In this document: positions 1-12,561 of the stretch, piece by piece
Layout: the number at the start of each line of letters is the position of its first letter
How positions within the stretch are numbered: position 1 is the first letter of the stretch
NCBI RefSeq assembly: GCF_000423285.1
Contig: NZ_AUHR01000005.1
Span: 124,001 to 188,000, forward strand
Source: Laribacter hongkongensis DSM 14985
GTDB lineage: Bacteria > Pseudomonadota > Gammaproteobacteria > Burkholderiales > Aquaspirillaceae
DNA: 64,000 nucleotides
Direction of reading: 5' to 3'
Notes under the pieces: generated by a model
The model's database searches: none
What the model was told of the DNA's origin: nothing
The model's input: the letters and a program-made list of their open reading frames with translations, nothing else
Translations under genes and position numbers: made by a program

Positions 1-2
1 AA

Positions 3-236
3 CAGGCCTTTGGCAAGCGGCTCGACATTCCGGCCACCACTGCCATCCGCTTCGAACCGGGTGACGAGCGTGAGGTCGATCTGGTGCCGCTGGCCGGCAA
101 GCGCCGTGTCTACGGCTTCAACAACCTCGTCGATGGCTGGACCGGTGGTGACGAAGCGAAAAACGTCTACCAGCCGCGCAAGGCCGAAGCCCTGCGCCGC
201 ATGGAACTGCTCGGCTTCAAGCACCGCAAGGCCTGA
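3..236 (+). CDS. ureB: Urease beta subunit, C-terminal part
   Basis: The gene runs in from the left edge; only the last 77 codons are visible. The text [20 protein letters not shown] matches the beta-subunit fold seen in UreB, which packs against UreC in the urease trimer. After the canonical end (GFNNLVDG) comes a charged tail of about 30 residues ending GFKHRKA. The gene sits 68 bp upstream of ureC, so both are probably on one transcript. Whether it is a separate ureB or a fused ureAB cannot be decided from this fragment. Confidence 0.9.
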   Translation, partial: QAFGKRLDIPATTAIRFEPGDEREVDLVPLAGKRRVYGFNNLVDGWTGGDEAKNVYQPRKAEALRRMELLGFKHRKA

Positions 237-304
237 GGCCGGTCATACCCGGCTGACGGCCTGTGCGGGCCGTCTGCTCCATCTGATGAGGAAAGGCATA
301 CACG

Positions 305-2023
<1,719 letters not shown>

Positions 2024-2080
2024 CCGTTGTCACGGGTGCCCGGGGGCCGGGCACCCGCAGCCAACTCACCGGGATGTGTG

Positions 2081-2470
2081 ATGAATGCTCTGGACGTGAT
2101 GTGGATCGGTATCGGCGGAGGCGCCGGATCACTGCTGCGCTGGTATGTCGGCATCAAGGTCGGCGAACGCTATCACGGCGCTTTTCCCATGGGGACGTTC
2201 CTGATCAACGTCACCGGTGCCTTCGTGATCGCCTACCTGTCGGTCCTGTTCGGCGTGGACTGGCGTGACCGGTTCGGCTCCGGCATCAACGCCGGCGTGC
2301 TGACCGGTGTCCTCGGGGGCTACACAACGTTCAGCAGCATGCAGCTGGATGCGGCGAAGCTTGCCGACTCCGGGCGCGGCAAGCTGGCGACCGGCTACCT
2401 GCTGCTGTCCACGGTGGCCGGCCTCGCTGCGGCGGTATTCGGGGCATGGCTTGCCATGCTGCAAGGCTAG
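2081..2470 (+). CDS. crcB: Fluoride channel Fluc/CrcB, copy 1
   Basis: A 129-residue membrane protein with four predicted helices, matching dual-topology Fluc fluoride channels. Visible family marks are GGGAGSLLRW near the N terminus, the TM2 asparagine in LINVTGAF and the TM3 break GGYTTFSSM. The second phenylalanine of the TM3 Phe box is replaced by Met, while the neighbouring copy keeps both. The in-frame ATG at 2081 is preferred over an upstream start because homologues begin about ten residues before GGG. It lies 10 bp from copy 2, consistent with an antiparallel heterodimer. Fluoride inhibits urease, which may explain the location inside the operon (inference). Confidence 0.85.
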   Translation: MNALDVMWIGIGGGAGSLLRWYVGIKVGERYHGAFPMGTFLINVTGAFVIAYLSVLFGVDWRDRFGSGINAGVLTGVLGGYTTFSSMQLDAAKLADSGRGKLATGYLLLSTVAGLAAAVFGAWLAMLQG

Positions 2471-2479
2471 GAGGACGAC

Positions 2480-2860
2480 ATGATCAACCTGGTCATACTC
2501 GTGTTCGTGGGCGGTGCCTTCGGAGCCATGTTCCGCGAATTCGTCATGCTGATGGTGCCGCACATGGCCGACGGTTTTCCGCTGGACATCTTCGTGGCCA
2601 ACGTCGTGGCGAGCTTCCTGCTCGGCCTGTCCACCACCCTGCACCAGCGCGTCAAGCTCCATCACCACGTCCACACCATGATCGGTACCGGGATCATGGG
2701 CGGCCTGTCGACGTTCTCCAGCTTTGTCTGGGGAGCGGTGACCGTCATGCGCCAGCCCGGTCATTTCTGGATTTCCGTGTTTTACCTGATCGCCAGCCTG
2801 CTGGTCGGTTTCCTGATGGTGGAAGCCGGACTCAAGCTGGCCAAAAAGACTGCCGCCTGA
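2480..2860 (+). CDS. crcB: Fluoride channel Fluc/CrcB, copy 2
   Basis: A 126-residue partner of the preceding gene with the same four-helix layout: GGAFGAMFR at the N terminus, the TM2 asparagine in VANVVASF and the TM3 segment GGLSTFSSF with both Phe-box residues. A good ribosome site (AGGAGG) precedes the ATG. The two copies are clearly diverged from each other, as expected for pairs that form obligate opposite-topology heterodimers rather than a recent duplication. Role: passive export of fluoride from the cytoplasm. It is followed 39 bp later by ureE. Confidence 0.88.
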   Translation: MINLVILVFVGGAFGAMFREFVMLMVPHMADGFPLDIFVANVVASFLLGLSTTLHQRVKLHHHVHTMIGTGIMGGLSTFSSFVWGAVTVMRQPGHFWISVFYLIASLLVGFLMVEAGLKLAKKTAA

Positions 2861-2899
2861 GCGGGCAGGCATTTCTGGAATCTTCTGGGGGGAAGCACC

Positions 2900-4361
<1,462 letters not shown>

Positions 4362-4401
4362 GGCAGCACTACAACACACAACATCAGGGAGAAGTTGGCA
4401 C

Positions 4402-5037
4402 ATGAAAAAGATTACCCGTATCGGCATTGGTGGCCCGGTGGGCTCAGGCAAGACCGCCATCATCGAAGCCATCACACCGCTCATGCTCGACCTGGGCATC
4501 AAGGTGTTGATCATTACCAACGACGTGGTGACCACCGAAGACGCACGTCACGTGCAGCGCACCCTCAAGGGCGTGCTGGTGGAAGAAAAGATCATCGGCG
4601 TGGAAACCGGCGCCTGCCCGCATACGGCCGTGCGTGAAGACCCGTCGATGAACCTGGCGGCGGTGGAAGACATGGAGTCGCGCTTTCCCGACACCGACGT
4701 GGTGCTGATCGAATCCGGCGGCGACAACCTGACGCTGACCTTCAGCCCGGCGCTGGTGGATTTCTTCATCTACGTGATCGACGTGGCTGCCGGTGACAAG
4801 ATTCCGCGCAAGAACGGTCCGGGCATCAGCCAGTCCGACATCCTGGTCATCAACAAGACCGACCTCGCACCCTATGTGGGGGCCAGCCTGGAGGTGATGG
4901 ACCGCGATTCGAAATTCATGCGCGGCGACAAGCCTTTCATCTTCACCAACTGCAAGACCGGCGAGGGAATTCCGGAGCTGGTGCACCTGATCCACGACAT
5001 GGCGCTGTTTGACGTGCCCATCAAGGAGGCATCGTGA
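4402..5037 (+). CDS. ureG: Urease accessory GTPase UreG
   Basis: A SIMIBI-class GTPase that dimerizes with nickel and drives metal insertion into urease. The P-loop GGPVGSGKT spans residues 10-18. The invariant nickel site C72-P73-H74 is intact ([10 protein letters not shown]), and the guanine-specificity motif NKTD is present ([10 protein letters not shown]). It has 211 residues, normal length. A GGGAGA ribosome site precedes the ATG. The stop overlaps the GTG start of ureD by four bases, implying translational coupling. Confidence 0.98.
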   Translation: MKKITRIGIGGPVGSGKTAIIEAITPLMLDLGIKVLIITNDVVTTEDARHVQRTLKGVLVEEKIIGVETGACPHTAVREDPSMNLAAVEDMESRFPDTDVVLIESGGDNLTLTFSPALVDFFIYVIDVAAGDKIPRKNGPGISQSDILVINKTDLAPYVGASLEVMDRDSKFMRGDKPFIFTNCKTGEGIPELVHLIHDMALFDVPIKEAS

Positions 5038-5987
5038 TCTTGACGGACGTCAACGCCTTCAGGAATGCCATCGCCGCGTTTGACGACGCGGCGGAACTGG
5101 CTCCGTGGCGTGCCCGCCAGCCGCAGCAGATGGCGGTGGGCATGCCCGGCAAGGTGGGCTACCTGCGGCTCGGCTTCGAGCTGCGGCACGGCCGCAGCAT
5201 CCTGGCCGACCTCTACCGGGTGGCGCCGCTGCTGGTACAGCAGGCGCTGTACTGGGACGAGGCGCTGCCGGGCATGCCCTACGCCATGATCATCTCGACC
5301 GGTGGCGGCACCCTGCAAGGAGACCGGCTGGGCATCGACATCAAGGTCGGGGCCGGAGCCATGGCCCATGTCACCACGCAGGGGGCAACGCGGATTCACG
5401 AGATGGACGCCAACTATGCCGCGCAATCGCAGTCGATCGTGCTGGAAGACGGCGCCTATCTCGAATACCTGCCGGACCCGACCATCCCGTACCGGAACGC
5501 ACGCTACCTGACCCGTACCCACATCACGATCGACCCCGGCGCCACGCTGCTGTACGGCGAAATCGTGATGCCGGGGCGAAAGCACCACGGTACCGGCGAA
5601 CGGTTTGCCTATGACCTCTTGTCGATGGCGGTCGATGCCCGACGTCCGGACGGCACGCCGGTCTTTGCCGAAAAGATCCTGGTCGAACCGCAGCGGCAGC
5701 CGGTCGGGCTGGCCGGAATCATGGCGGGCTACGACACCTTTGCCAATGTGCTGCTGCTGGCTCCGCCCGCAGTGGCGCAGGCCGTGCGCGAGCGTTGCCC
5801 GGCCGGACGCGATGCCGGGCGGCGGCTGCTGTTCGGCGCCAGCCGGCTGCCGCGCGAGGCCGGACTGATGTACCGGGTGGTGGGATGTGAGGCACGCGAA
5901 GTACGGCGTCAGGTCCGTGAATTCTGGCGGGCCGTGCGCGAAGTGGTGACCGGGGCAGGCTTGCCGGTCGATCTGGTCAGCCGCTGA
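5034..5987 (+). CDS. ureD: Urease accessory protein UreD (UreH)
   Basis: The scaffold accessory protein that binds apourease and channels nickel from UreG through UreF. It has 317 residues. Typical segments are [18 protein letters not shown], the [11 protein letters not shown] strand and the [13 protein letters not shown] loop. The start is GTG in a GTGA overlap with ureG, with AAGGAGG six bases upstream, which decides it over later candidates. In many bacteria ureD comes first in the operon; here it is last. Intact. Confidence 0.95.
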   Translation: MILTDVNAFRNAIAAFDDAAELAPWRARQPQQMAVGMPGKVGYLRLGFELRHGRSILADLYRVAPLLVQQALYWDEALPGMPYAMIISTGGGTLQGDRLGIDIKVGAGAMAHVTTQGATRIHEMDANYAAQSQSIVLEDGAYLEYLPDPTIPYRNARYLTRTHITIDPGATLLYGEIVMPGRKHHGTGERFAYDLLSMAVDARRPDGTPVFAEKILVEPQRQPVGLAGIMAGYDTFANVLLLAPPAVAQAVRERCPAGRDAGRRLLFGASRLPREAGLMYRVVGCEAREVRRQVREFWRAVREVVTGAGLPVDLVSR

Positions 5988-6037
5988 GGACTTGCTGCCG
6001 GCGGCGTTTTCCGTTGTTTTTCAGGAGACAGTCCATC

Positions 6038-7030
6038 ATGTCTACCGCCAATCCTCCCAGCCAGTTTCTCCGCAGTTACCTGCGCGGAGCCGGGCAGGTG
6101 TTTTTCATGGAGAACGCCATCACCGGCCTCTTCTTCCTGGCCGCCATATTCTGGGCCGGTTATGTCGAAGGCCAGCCTTCGACCGCATGGGGCGGGGCAG
6201 TGGGCCTGCTGGTGGCCACCCTGACGGCGCTGATGATCGATTCGGACGACACTGCCATCGGACAGGGGCTGTTCGGCTTCAACGGCGTGCTGGTCGGGGT
6301 GGCCGTGCCGACCTTTCTGGCCGACCACCCCCTGATGTGGCTGTATCTGGTCATCGGGGCTGCCGCGTCGACCGTGGTGCTGGAAGCCTTCAACAACGTC
6401 GTGACCAAACTGTGGGGCGTGGCGGCATCGACCGGCCCGTTCGTGCTGACGACCTGGATCCTGATGCTGGCCGCCTATTCGTTTTCAACCGTGCCGATCG
6501 CCGGCATGGGGCCGCCCAAACTGCCGATGCCCAACCTGGACCAGGCACCGTTGGTCCTGGGCGGAATGGACATCCTGCTGGTGCTGCTCAAAAACGTCAG
6601 TCAGGTGTTTTTGCTGGACAATCCGGTCAGCGGCATCCTGATCGTCATCGGGATTTTCTTTGAAGACTGGAAAGCCGGGATTGCCGCCATTCTAGGGTCG
6701 ATCGTGGCGCTGGTGTTTGCCTGGCTGTTCGGCGCCTCGCACCACGCCATCGTCAACGGCCTGTACGGTTTCAGCCCGGTGCTGACCGCGATTGCCTGTG
6801 GCGTGATCTTCCTGAAGCCTGGCTGGAAAACCGCCTTTTTCGCCCTGCTGGCAACCATCTTCACCGTCATTATCCAGGGGGCACTGGATACCCTGCTGGC
6901 CCCGGTGGGCATCCCGACCTTTACCGCGCCCTATGTGCTGGCCATGTGGCTGTTCACCCTGCCCAAAAAGGAACTGGCACCCCATCCGCACGCTCCGCGT
7001 TCCGATACCAAGCTCAATACCGACAGCTGA
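6038..7030 (+). CDS. Urea channel/transporter (UT family)
   Basis: A 330-residue integral membrane protein with an internal two-fold repeat. The half-motifs QVFFMENAITGLFFLAAIFW (about residue 24) and QVFLLDNPVSGILIVIGIFF (about residue 190) match the duplicated urea-transporter selectivity regions (SLC14/Yut-like). It would conduct urea down its gradient into the cytoplasm to feed urease. AGGAGA before the ATG at 6038 supports this start over an in-frame ATG 24 bp upstream. It is 50 bp downstream of ureD. It is not the smaller six-helix UreI type. Confidence 0.9.
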   Translation: MSTANPPSQFLRSYLRGAGQVFFMENAITGLFFLAAIFWAGYVEGQPSTAWGGAVGLLVATLTALMIDSDDTAIGQGLFGFNGVLVGVAVPTFLADHPLMWLYLVIGAAASTVVLEAFNNVVTKLWGVAASTGPFVLTTWILMLAAYSFSTVPIAGMGPPKLPMPNLDQAPLVLGGMDILLVLLKNVSQVFLLDNPVSGILIVIGIFFEDWKAGIAAILGSIVALVFAWLFGASHHAIVNGLYGFSPVLTAIACGVIFLKPGWKTAFFALLATIFTVIIQGALDTLLAPVGIPTFTAPYVLAMWLFTLPKKELAPHPHAPRSDTKLNTDS

Positions 7031-7199
7031 AGCCGGGTGTCCGGCCCTGACACAACCTGGTTCCGGCCTGCATGTCGTGCTCGCCGGCCCCCGTTCTGCC
7101 CGGCATCGACGGTAGCCGGCCCGAGAGAGCGGACGAGGCTTGTCCGTCCTGCCCGGGAACAGCCGTTGCCCTGAATCCGACAACACAAGGAAAAATCCG

Positions 7200-8264
7200 A
7201 TGCATATGGCCGATGCACTGCTGTCGCCCGCTGTGGGCGTAGGCTTTTACGTAATCAGTGGCGCAGCGCTGGCGCTGGCTTCCGGCAAGCTCAAGCGGCA
7301 ACTGGCGCAGCACAGCGAGCTGGTGCCCTTGATGGGGGTGCTGGGAGCGTTTGTCTTTGCTGCGCAGATGATCAATTTCTCCATTCCCGGTACCGGTTCC
7401 AGCGGCCACCTCAGCGGGGCATTGCTGCTGGCAATCCTGCTGGGGCCATGGGCCGGGGTACTGGTGGTGGCGTCGGTCCTGCTGGTGCAGGCCCTGTTTT
7501 TTGCCGATGGCGGCCTGCTGGCTTACGGTGCCAATGTGTTCAACATGGGCATCATCGGCTGTTTTGCCATTTATCCGCTGGTATTCAGGCCGCTGGCCGG
7601 CGATTACAGCCGGCGCGAACGGGTGATGGCAGCCGCCGTGATCAGCGGCATGCTGTCCGCGGCACTGGGAGCGGTCGGCGTATCGCTGGAAACCTACTGG
7701 TCCGGCATCACGGTCTTGCCGCTGCGTGAATTCCTGATGCTGATGGTGCCGATCCATCTGGCCATCGGACTGGTCGAGGGCATGATCACCGGGGCACTGG
7801 TGCTGTTTGTCCTGCGGGTCCAGCCGGATTTGCTGATGACCGGCCGGCCGGTCCGGGAGGCGGCATCCACAGGCCGTCATGTGCTGGCCAAAACGGTGTT
7901 TGTGGCTGCGCTGCTGGTGGGCGGGGTGGTGTCGTGGTTTGCCTCGGCCAATCCGGACGGGCTGGAATGGGCGATCGACCGCATGGGCGCCACCGGGCAT
8001 GTTGCGAGCGAAGCGCCGCCGGATACCCTGCATGCCGCAGCCGCTGCGGTGCAGGAGAAGCTGGCCGTCATGCCTGACTACGCCCTGCCGGCCGCGGCCG
8101 GCACCGTGAAACCGGCCGGCCGGTCCGGTGAATCGCTGGTGGCGCCGCAGACTTCGCTGGCCGGCATTGTCGGCAGCCTGGCGACGCTGGGCCTGCTGGT
8201 CGGCCTGGGCCTGTTGCTGCGGCAACGGCAGCGTTGTCGTCCTTCCGTGCATCCGCATCCGTGA
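7200..8264 (+). CDS. cbiM: Nickel/cobalt ECF transporter S component CbiM/NikM with C-terminal extension
   Basis: The membrane S component that captures Ni or Co for an energy-coupling-factor transporter. The start MHMADALLSPAVG is diagnostic: the N-terminal Met-His of this family forms the metal site, which fixes the ATG at 7200. Residues 1-210 are the six-helix CbiM core (SIPGTGSSGHLSGALL, YGANVFNMGIIG). Residues 220-354 add one helix (FVAALLVGGVVSWFA), a loop of about 90 residues and a last helix, as in NikM-NikN or CbiMN fusions. No ATPase or T component is adjacent; cbiQO lie at 40.8 kb. Its position after urease favours nickel. Confidence 0.92.
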   Translation: MHMADALLSPAVGVGFYVISGAALALASGKLKRQLAQHSELVPLMGVLGAFVFAAQMINFSIPGTGSSGHLSGALLLAILLGPWAGVLVVASVLLVQALFFADGGLLAYGANVFNMGIIGCFAIYPLVFRPLAGDYSRRERVMAAAVISGMLSAALGAVGVSLETYWSGITVLPLREFLMLMVPIHLAIGLVEGMITGALVLFVLRVQPDLLMTGRPVREAASTGRHVLAKTVFVAALLVGGVVSWFASANPDGLEWAIDRMGATGHVASEAPPDTLHAAAAAVQEKLAVMPDYALPAAAGTVKPAGRSGESLVAPQTSLAGIVGSLATLGLLVGLGLLLRQRQRCRPSVHPHP

Positions 8265-8282
8265 CGGGAAAGGCGGAGATGC

Positions 8283-8316
8283 AAAACGGGATGCCGGACC
8301 GGCATCCCGTTTTTGT
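8283..8316. terminator. Bidirectional terminator between cbiM and hdeA
   Basis: A perfect 13-bp inverted repeat (AAAACGGGATGCC, arms 8283-8295 and 8301-8313) with a five-base centre and T-rich flank on each side. It can end the urease/cbiM transcript and the converging hdeA transcript. Confidence 0.85.
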
Positions 8317-8330
8317 TGTCCGGGCAGGAC

Positions 8331-8648
8331 TTACATTTTCTGTTCGATGTGCTGCCAGGTTGTTTTCAGCTTGTTCCAGAAGCTGGCTTTCCGGTCTTTC
8401 TGGCATTCCGTCACCACCATCGGGGTGACTTTCAGGGCACCGGTTTCGTCCATGACGGCATCGACCGGCTGGTGTTTCTTGTTCAGGCCTTCACTGAAAT
8501 AGACGGCGTTGGGTTTGAACTGGTCGTCCAGCGTCAGGAATTCTTCGCAGGTCCATTGCGAGACGGGCTTTTTTGGCGGGGTGCCCGCCACGCTCATGGT
8601 TGCAAACAGGGCCAGTGCCAGGCCGGACAGGGCGAGAGAACGCTGCAT
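8331..8648 (-). CDS. hdeA: Periplasmic acid-stress chaperone HdeA
   Basis: A 105-residue exported protein with a signal peptide of about 22 residues (cleavage near SVAG). The mature part closely follows HdeA: PVSQWTCEEFLTLDDQFKP, an AVMDETG segment, then VTECQKD. The two cysteines, C34 and C82, are 48 residues apart, the same spacing as the disulfide of enterobacterial HdeA. HdeA unfolds below about pH 3 and prevents aggregation of periplasmic proteins. It converges on the urease cluster, so chaperone and ammonia-producing enzyme sit side by side. Confidence 0.88.
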   Translation of the reverse strand: MQRSLALSGLALALFATMSVAGTPPKKPVSQWTCEEFLTLDDQFKPNAVYFSEGLNKKHQPVDAVMDETGALKVTPMVVTECQKDRKASFWNKLKTTWQHIEQKM

Positions 8649-8735
8649 GGTGGATCCTTTTCTTCGTGATCAGAATTGTCGATGACGACTTTTTCACCAT
8701 ACACCATGCAAAAAAGCTTGCCCGATGGCTTGGCT

Positions 8736-9875
8736 TTACGGCTTTTGATTGCCAGAGGTACCAACGGTCCAGAGCGGCTGCGCCGACCGGCTGATCCAGT
8801 GACCGACATTCTGGCGCAGCAGCAGGCTGATCTCGGTGGCCTGGCGACGAGCCTGGAGGTTGAGCCAGGCAAAGCCGGCAGCGTGGATGTCGCCGGAGGC
8901 CTGCCCGGGCGGCGTCCGTGATTCCGGCAGGGGCAGGGCGACGCGGAACAGGCGGTCCTGCCGGTCGAACTTCAGCGCATGTGCCGTGGTACGCAGCAGG
9001 GTCAGCGTGTGGCGGGTGGCGGGATACCAGACGGCAGACTGCGCCTGCAATTGCTGCGGTTCGGCGTGGGCCAGCGCATCGGCCAGCAGTTCCAGCAGTT
9101 CGATCATGCTGCGCTGGGTGCGCTGGATCTGCTCGAGATCCCGTTTGGGGAACCCGGTTTCGTCGAGCACGGCAGCAAACAGGGTGCGCTGCATCACCAG
9201 CCGCTTGTTCAGCGGCTCCAGCAAGGCCTGCATCAGTTTGGACGAGGGCAGGTCGAGGGTCGCCAGCCGGTTGTAGAGGCTGGCGCATTCACGCAGGTTG
9301 TCTGCCAGCAGGTAGCGCCAGTGGTCGGTGGCCCGCTGCGGCAGCAGGCGGGCAAAGGTCAGCGCCACGATGCCGCCGGCAAAGATATTGGCCGAACGCC
9401 ACAGCGCAGCGTGCATGTCGGTGCTGCCCGGTCCGGCGATGATGGTCAGCGTCACGCCGGCAATCAGGGCGATGTAGCCCAGCGGACCAATGGCGAGATA
9501 GCCGCATATCGCCGCGGCCAGCACCAGCAGCACGTAGCCGAGCCAGGCCACTTTGGTGAAGAGGGCAATCAGCAGGATGCCCGCCAGTGCGCCGGCAGCC
9601 GTGCCGATGGCACGCTGGCGTGCCTTCTTGAAAATGCTGCCCAGATGCGGCAGCGAGCCCATGACGATCAGCACGGTGATCGACATCCATTCGCCGTGCG
9701 GGATGTCAAAGCCGAGGACCAGTGCAACCGTCAGCAGGTACGCCAGTCCGACCCGGACTGCGTGCAGGACCGGATAATGACGGTAGATCGAATAGGGGGA
9801 CAGTGCCCGGCGCCAGAAGCGCGCTTGCCAGATGTGCACGTGAAAACCGTGATCCAGATTAATAGTCGCTGACAA
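8736..9875 (-). CDS. FUSC-family inner membrane protein
   Basis: A 379-residue protein with about six transmembrane segments in residues 35-185 (VRVGLAYLLTVALVLGF; WMSITVLIVMGSLPHLGSIFKKARQRAIGT) followed by a long cytoplasmic helical region. The HLGSIFKKARQRAIGTAAGA stretch matches the fusaric-acid-resistance/YccS-type FUSC module used by AaeB-like efflux proteins. The usual second membrane half is missing, so it is a short single-module form. Substrate unknown. It stands alone between hdeA and an amino acid permease on the same strand. Confidence 0.75.
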   Translation of the reverse strand: MSATINLDHGFHVHIWQARFWRRALSPYSIYRHYPVLHAVRVGLAYLLTVALVLGFDIPHGEWMSITVLIVMGSLPHLGSIFKKARQRAIGTAAGALAGILLIALFTKVAWLGYVLLVLAAAICGYLAIGPLGYIALIAGVTLTIIAGPGSTDMHAALWRSANIFAGGIVALTFARLLPQRATDHWRYLLADNLRECASLYNRLATLDLPSSKLMQALLEPLNKRLVMQRTLFAAVLDETGFPKRDLEQIQRTQRSMIELLELLADALAHAEPQQLQAQSAVWYPATRHTLTLLRTTAHALKFDRQDRLFRVALPLPESRTPPGQASGDIHAAGFAWLNLQARRQATEISLLLRQNVGHWISRSAQPLWTVGTSGNQKP

Positions 9876-10017
9876 AACCCGTTTCCCCTGCGGGCCCGGG
9901 TAACACCTTGCCTGTGCTCGCCTAGGGGCTTTGTTAGCCGCTCTGAAAGAGTTGCCGGCGACACAAGGTCGCGGCGGGTTGTTTCAACATACACCACGCC
10001 GGTCTGGAGGCCGGGAA

Positions 10018-10047
10018 GCAAAAACCCGCGCAGGGGATGCGCGGGTT
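10018..10047 (-). terminator. Rho-independent terminator of the amino acid permease
   Basis: A 10-bp perfect stem (AACCCGCGCA, arms 10023-10032 and 10038-10047) followed on the minus strand by a T run (TTTTTGC). It lies 21 bp past the permease stop. Confidence 0.8.
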
Positions 10048-10068
10048 GTGCAGGAGAGACCAGGAGGC

Positions 10069-11322
10069 TTACAGGAATTCTGCCACGCCGTAGCCGACGA
10101 TGGTCACCAGACCGAACAGGAATACCAGGGCGGCCCAGCGGGTACGGTAGATCGCCAGTCGCGGCACGCGCTTCATCAGCATCACCGGCATGATGTAGCA
10201 GTAGAGCGCGATGATCGGGGCAGACATGGCACCGATGATCTTGAGGATCGGCGGGTTGACCACGGCCAGCAGCCACAGGCCGATGATCATGCCGATCGTG
10301 GTGTAGCGGCGCAGCTTCTTGTGGTTGAAGCGGGCCTTGGCATCGCTGTCGGCGCTCCAGGTCGCCACGCGGTAGATCATGCCGTCCAGGCCTTCGCGGG
10401 TGCCGATGAAGTGGCCGAAATACGAGCTGACAATGGCAATGAAGGCAACCAGCGGGATCAGGAACTTGAGCCACGGTTCGTGCGCCTGGAGCGAAATCAT
10501 GGTCAGCACGTCGATGTTGTTGGCCTTGGCCGCCACCATGCTCTCCGGCGTCTGCGACAGCACGATCGAGAACACGAAGAACATCACGAATACCAGCAGG
10601 ATCAGGCTGTTCCAGAACACCACGCGGTCGGTCTTGGCCACGGCGGCTTCGGCATTGTCGGCCTGTTCGCGGTAGTTGCGTCCCAGCGCCGAGCAGATCG
10701 GCGAGAAGTTCATGGCGAACACCAGCACCGGGAAGGTCAGCAGCAGGTTCTTGGCCACCAGACCACCGTCGAACGGTGCGGTGAACATGGAGAAATTCCA
10801 GTAGGGAATCATGTACAGCGACAACGCGAACAGGATGGCAATCAGCGGATACACCATGATCGACGTGACCTTCACCACCACCTTTTCACCGGCCAGGATC
10901 ACCCCGGTCAGGCCGGTCAGCAGGATGCCGGTCAGGATCGGGCGCGAGATGCTGTCCATGCCGAGCTGGTTTTCCAGAAACGAGCTGACGATGTTGGTGA
11001 CACCGGTGGCGTAGCCCACGCAGATGGTGATGATCGACAGGAAGTACAGGATGCTGACGATGAAGCCGGCGTTGCGTCCCAGGTCCTGCTCCACCACGCC
11101 GGTAATGTCGGTGGCGGTTTCGTTCGAGGCAACCAGGCGGGTGATGCCGCGGTGCGAATAATAGGTCAGCGGGAAGATGATGACCGTCAGGATGATCATG
11201 GGCCAGATACCGCCAAGCCCGGCCTGGATCGGCAAAAACAGGATACCGGCACCAATGGCCGTACCGAACAGGGTCAAAACCCATTCCATGTCGTAGCGGG
11301 TAAGGCTCGCGTTCAAGGTCAT
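10069..11322 (-). CDS. Hydroxy/aromatic amino acid permease (SdaC/TdcC/DlsT type)
   Basis: A 417-residue permease with about eleven transmembrane helices of the HAAAP family. The N-terminal segment FGTAIGAGILFLPIQAGLGG is the family signature, and later parts (GYATGVTNIVSSFL, SPICSALGRNYR, YFGHFIGTREGLDGMIYR) fit the SdaC/YhaO branch. It probably imports serine or a related hydroxy amino acid with protons. It is the next gene downstream of serB on the same strand, but a terminator at 11568-11597 separates them. The 150 bp upstream of the ATG include an AT-rich stretch that likely holds the promoter. Confidence 0.8.
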   Translation of the reverse strand: MTLNASLTRYDMEWVLTLFGTAIGAGILFLPIQAGLGGIWPMIILTVIIFPLTYYSHRGITRLVASNETATDITGVVEQDLGRNAGFIVSILYFLSIITICVGYATGVTNIVSSFLENQLGMDSISRPILTGILLTGLTGVILAGEKVVVKVTSIMVYPLIAILFALSLYMIPYWNFSMFTAPFDGGLVAKNLLLTFPVLVFAMNFSPICSALGRNYREQADNAEAAVAKTDRVVFWNSLILLVFVMFFVFSIVLSQTPESMVAAKANNIDVLTMISLQAHEPWLKFLIPLVAFIAIVSSYFGHFIGTREGLDGMIYRVATWSADSDAKARFNHKKLRRYTTIGMIIGLWLLAVVNPPILKIIGAMSAPIIALYCYIMPVMLMKRVPRLAIYRTRWAALVFLFGLVTIVGYGVAEFL

Positions 11323-11647
11323 TCCTTCTAGTTCAGCTGGTGGCCGCAGGGCGGCCGGGACGGATTTGGCTGGAATGGCACTGGCTGGCCCATTCCGGAA
11401 TGGCGCGGATTATAAGCAGGAGAATTTGAAAATTAGAACATTACGGAACAATAAATTTTAAGGCGGCCGCTATGGCATTTGTCATGTCTGGCCGGCTTTC
11501 AGGCTTGATTTGCCTGTTGTTTTCGGAAGGCGAGATGATTTTCCAATCAATCGAAAACAAACAGGCGCAAAAAAGGCGCCATATCGCGCCTTTTTTGTTC
11601 GAAAACGAAAATGTGATTTTTTGCCAGCCGTCGTCCGCCTGGCTGTT
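11323..11647. other. Intergenic region between serB and the permease
   Basis: No convincing gene is present. The right half carries the serB terminator (separate entry). The centre (about 11405-11465) is AT-rich, with AATTAGAACATTACGG and a run of A/T before the permease, and probably contains its promoter. Short openings here have no protein-like character. Confidence 0.5.
11568..11597 (-). terminator. Terminator downstream of serB
   Basis: An 11-bp perfect stem (AAAAAAGGCGC, 11569-11579, with GCGCCTTTTTT, 11586-11596) and a six-base loop. The T run works in both directions, but serB ends 50 bp away on the minus strand. Confidence 0.85.
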
Positions 11648-12505
11648 TCAACTGACAGCCGGTGCAAACAAACGCGGCAAACCATCCAGTCCGACATAAC
11701 GGAGTGAAACGTCAGCGTGCTGGCGCACCACCGGTTTGGGGTGCATGCCGACGCCCAGACCTGCCACGGCCAGCATCTTGAGATCGTTGGCACCATCGCC
11801 CATGGCAATGGTCTGGGCGGGAGCCAGGCCCATTTCATCGCGCAGGCGCACCAGCCAGTCAGCCTTGGCCTGGGCATCGATCACGTCGCCCAGCAGGCGA
11901 CCGGTCAGGTGGCCGTTGACCACTTCCAGCTCGTTGGCCACGGCGTGGTCCAGTCCGAGCTCGTCGCGCAGCCGGTCGGTAAAGAAGGTGAATCCGCCGG
12001 AAATCAGCAAGGTGCGGATGCCGGCATCGCGACAGGCCCGGACCAGCTCGCGGGCGCCGGGCATCAGTTTCAGCCGTTCGCGGTAGACCTGCTCCAGCGC
12101 TGACAGCGGCAGGCCCTCCAGCAGGGCCACCCGTTCGCGCAGCGACGCGGTGAAATCAAGTTCGCCGGCCATCGAGCGGGCCGTGATGGCAGCAACCTGC
12201 GGCTTGATGCCCTGCATGTCGGCGATTTCGTCGATGCACTCGATGGCAATCAGCGTGGAATCCATGTCGCTGACCAGCAGGCGGAAATCCTCCCAGCGGC
12301 GCCCGTCCTCGACAAAGGCGCAGTCGACCGGATAAGCCTCGCAGAAGGCATCGATTTCCAGGCGGCTGTCGGTGTGGGCATCGCACAGGCGGTAGGCCTG
12401 GCCGGGTACCAGGGTTTCGATGCGGGAGGCGCGGCTGAGCCGGACCAGGGTATCCAGGTGAGGGGCCGGATCGTTGGGAGCCTGAACGATCAGATGGTGG
12501 CGCAT
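11648..12505 (-). CDS. serB: Phosphoserine phosphatase SerB
   Basis: A HAD-superfamily phosphatase making serine from phosphoserine, the last step of the phosphorylated serine pathway. It has 285 residues. Motif I is VSDMDSTLI (nucleophile Asp), motif II LLISGGFTFF, and motif III/IV MGDGANDLKML. The first 75 residues form the small N-terminal ACT-like domain typical of longer SerB proteins. An in-frame opening extends 110 codons upstream but is unlike SerB; the ATG at 12505 with an AGGAC ribosome site fits homologues. Confidence 0.95.
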   Translation of the reverse strand: MRHHLIVQAPNDPAPHLDTLVRLSRASRIETLVPGQAYRLCDAHTDSRLEIDAFCEAYPVDCAFVEDGRRWEDFRLLVSDMDSTLIAIECIDEIADMQGIKPQVAAITARSMAGELDFTASLRERVALLEGLPLSALEQVYRERLKLMPGARELVRACRDAGIRTLLISGGFTFFTDRLRDELGLDHAVANELEVVNGHLTGRLLGDVIDAQAKADWLVRLRDEMGLAPAQTIAMGDGANDLKMLAVAGLGVGMHPKPVVRQHADVSLRYVGLDGLPRLFAPAVS

Positions 12506-12561
12506 GGCAAGGTCCTGAAGCGTGAAGCGGGCATTGTAACGCCTTGCCGGCAACGCGGCAT

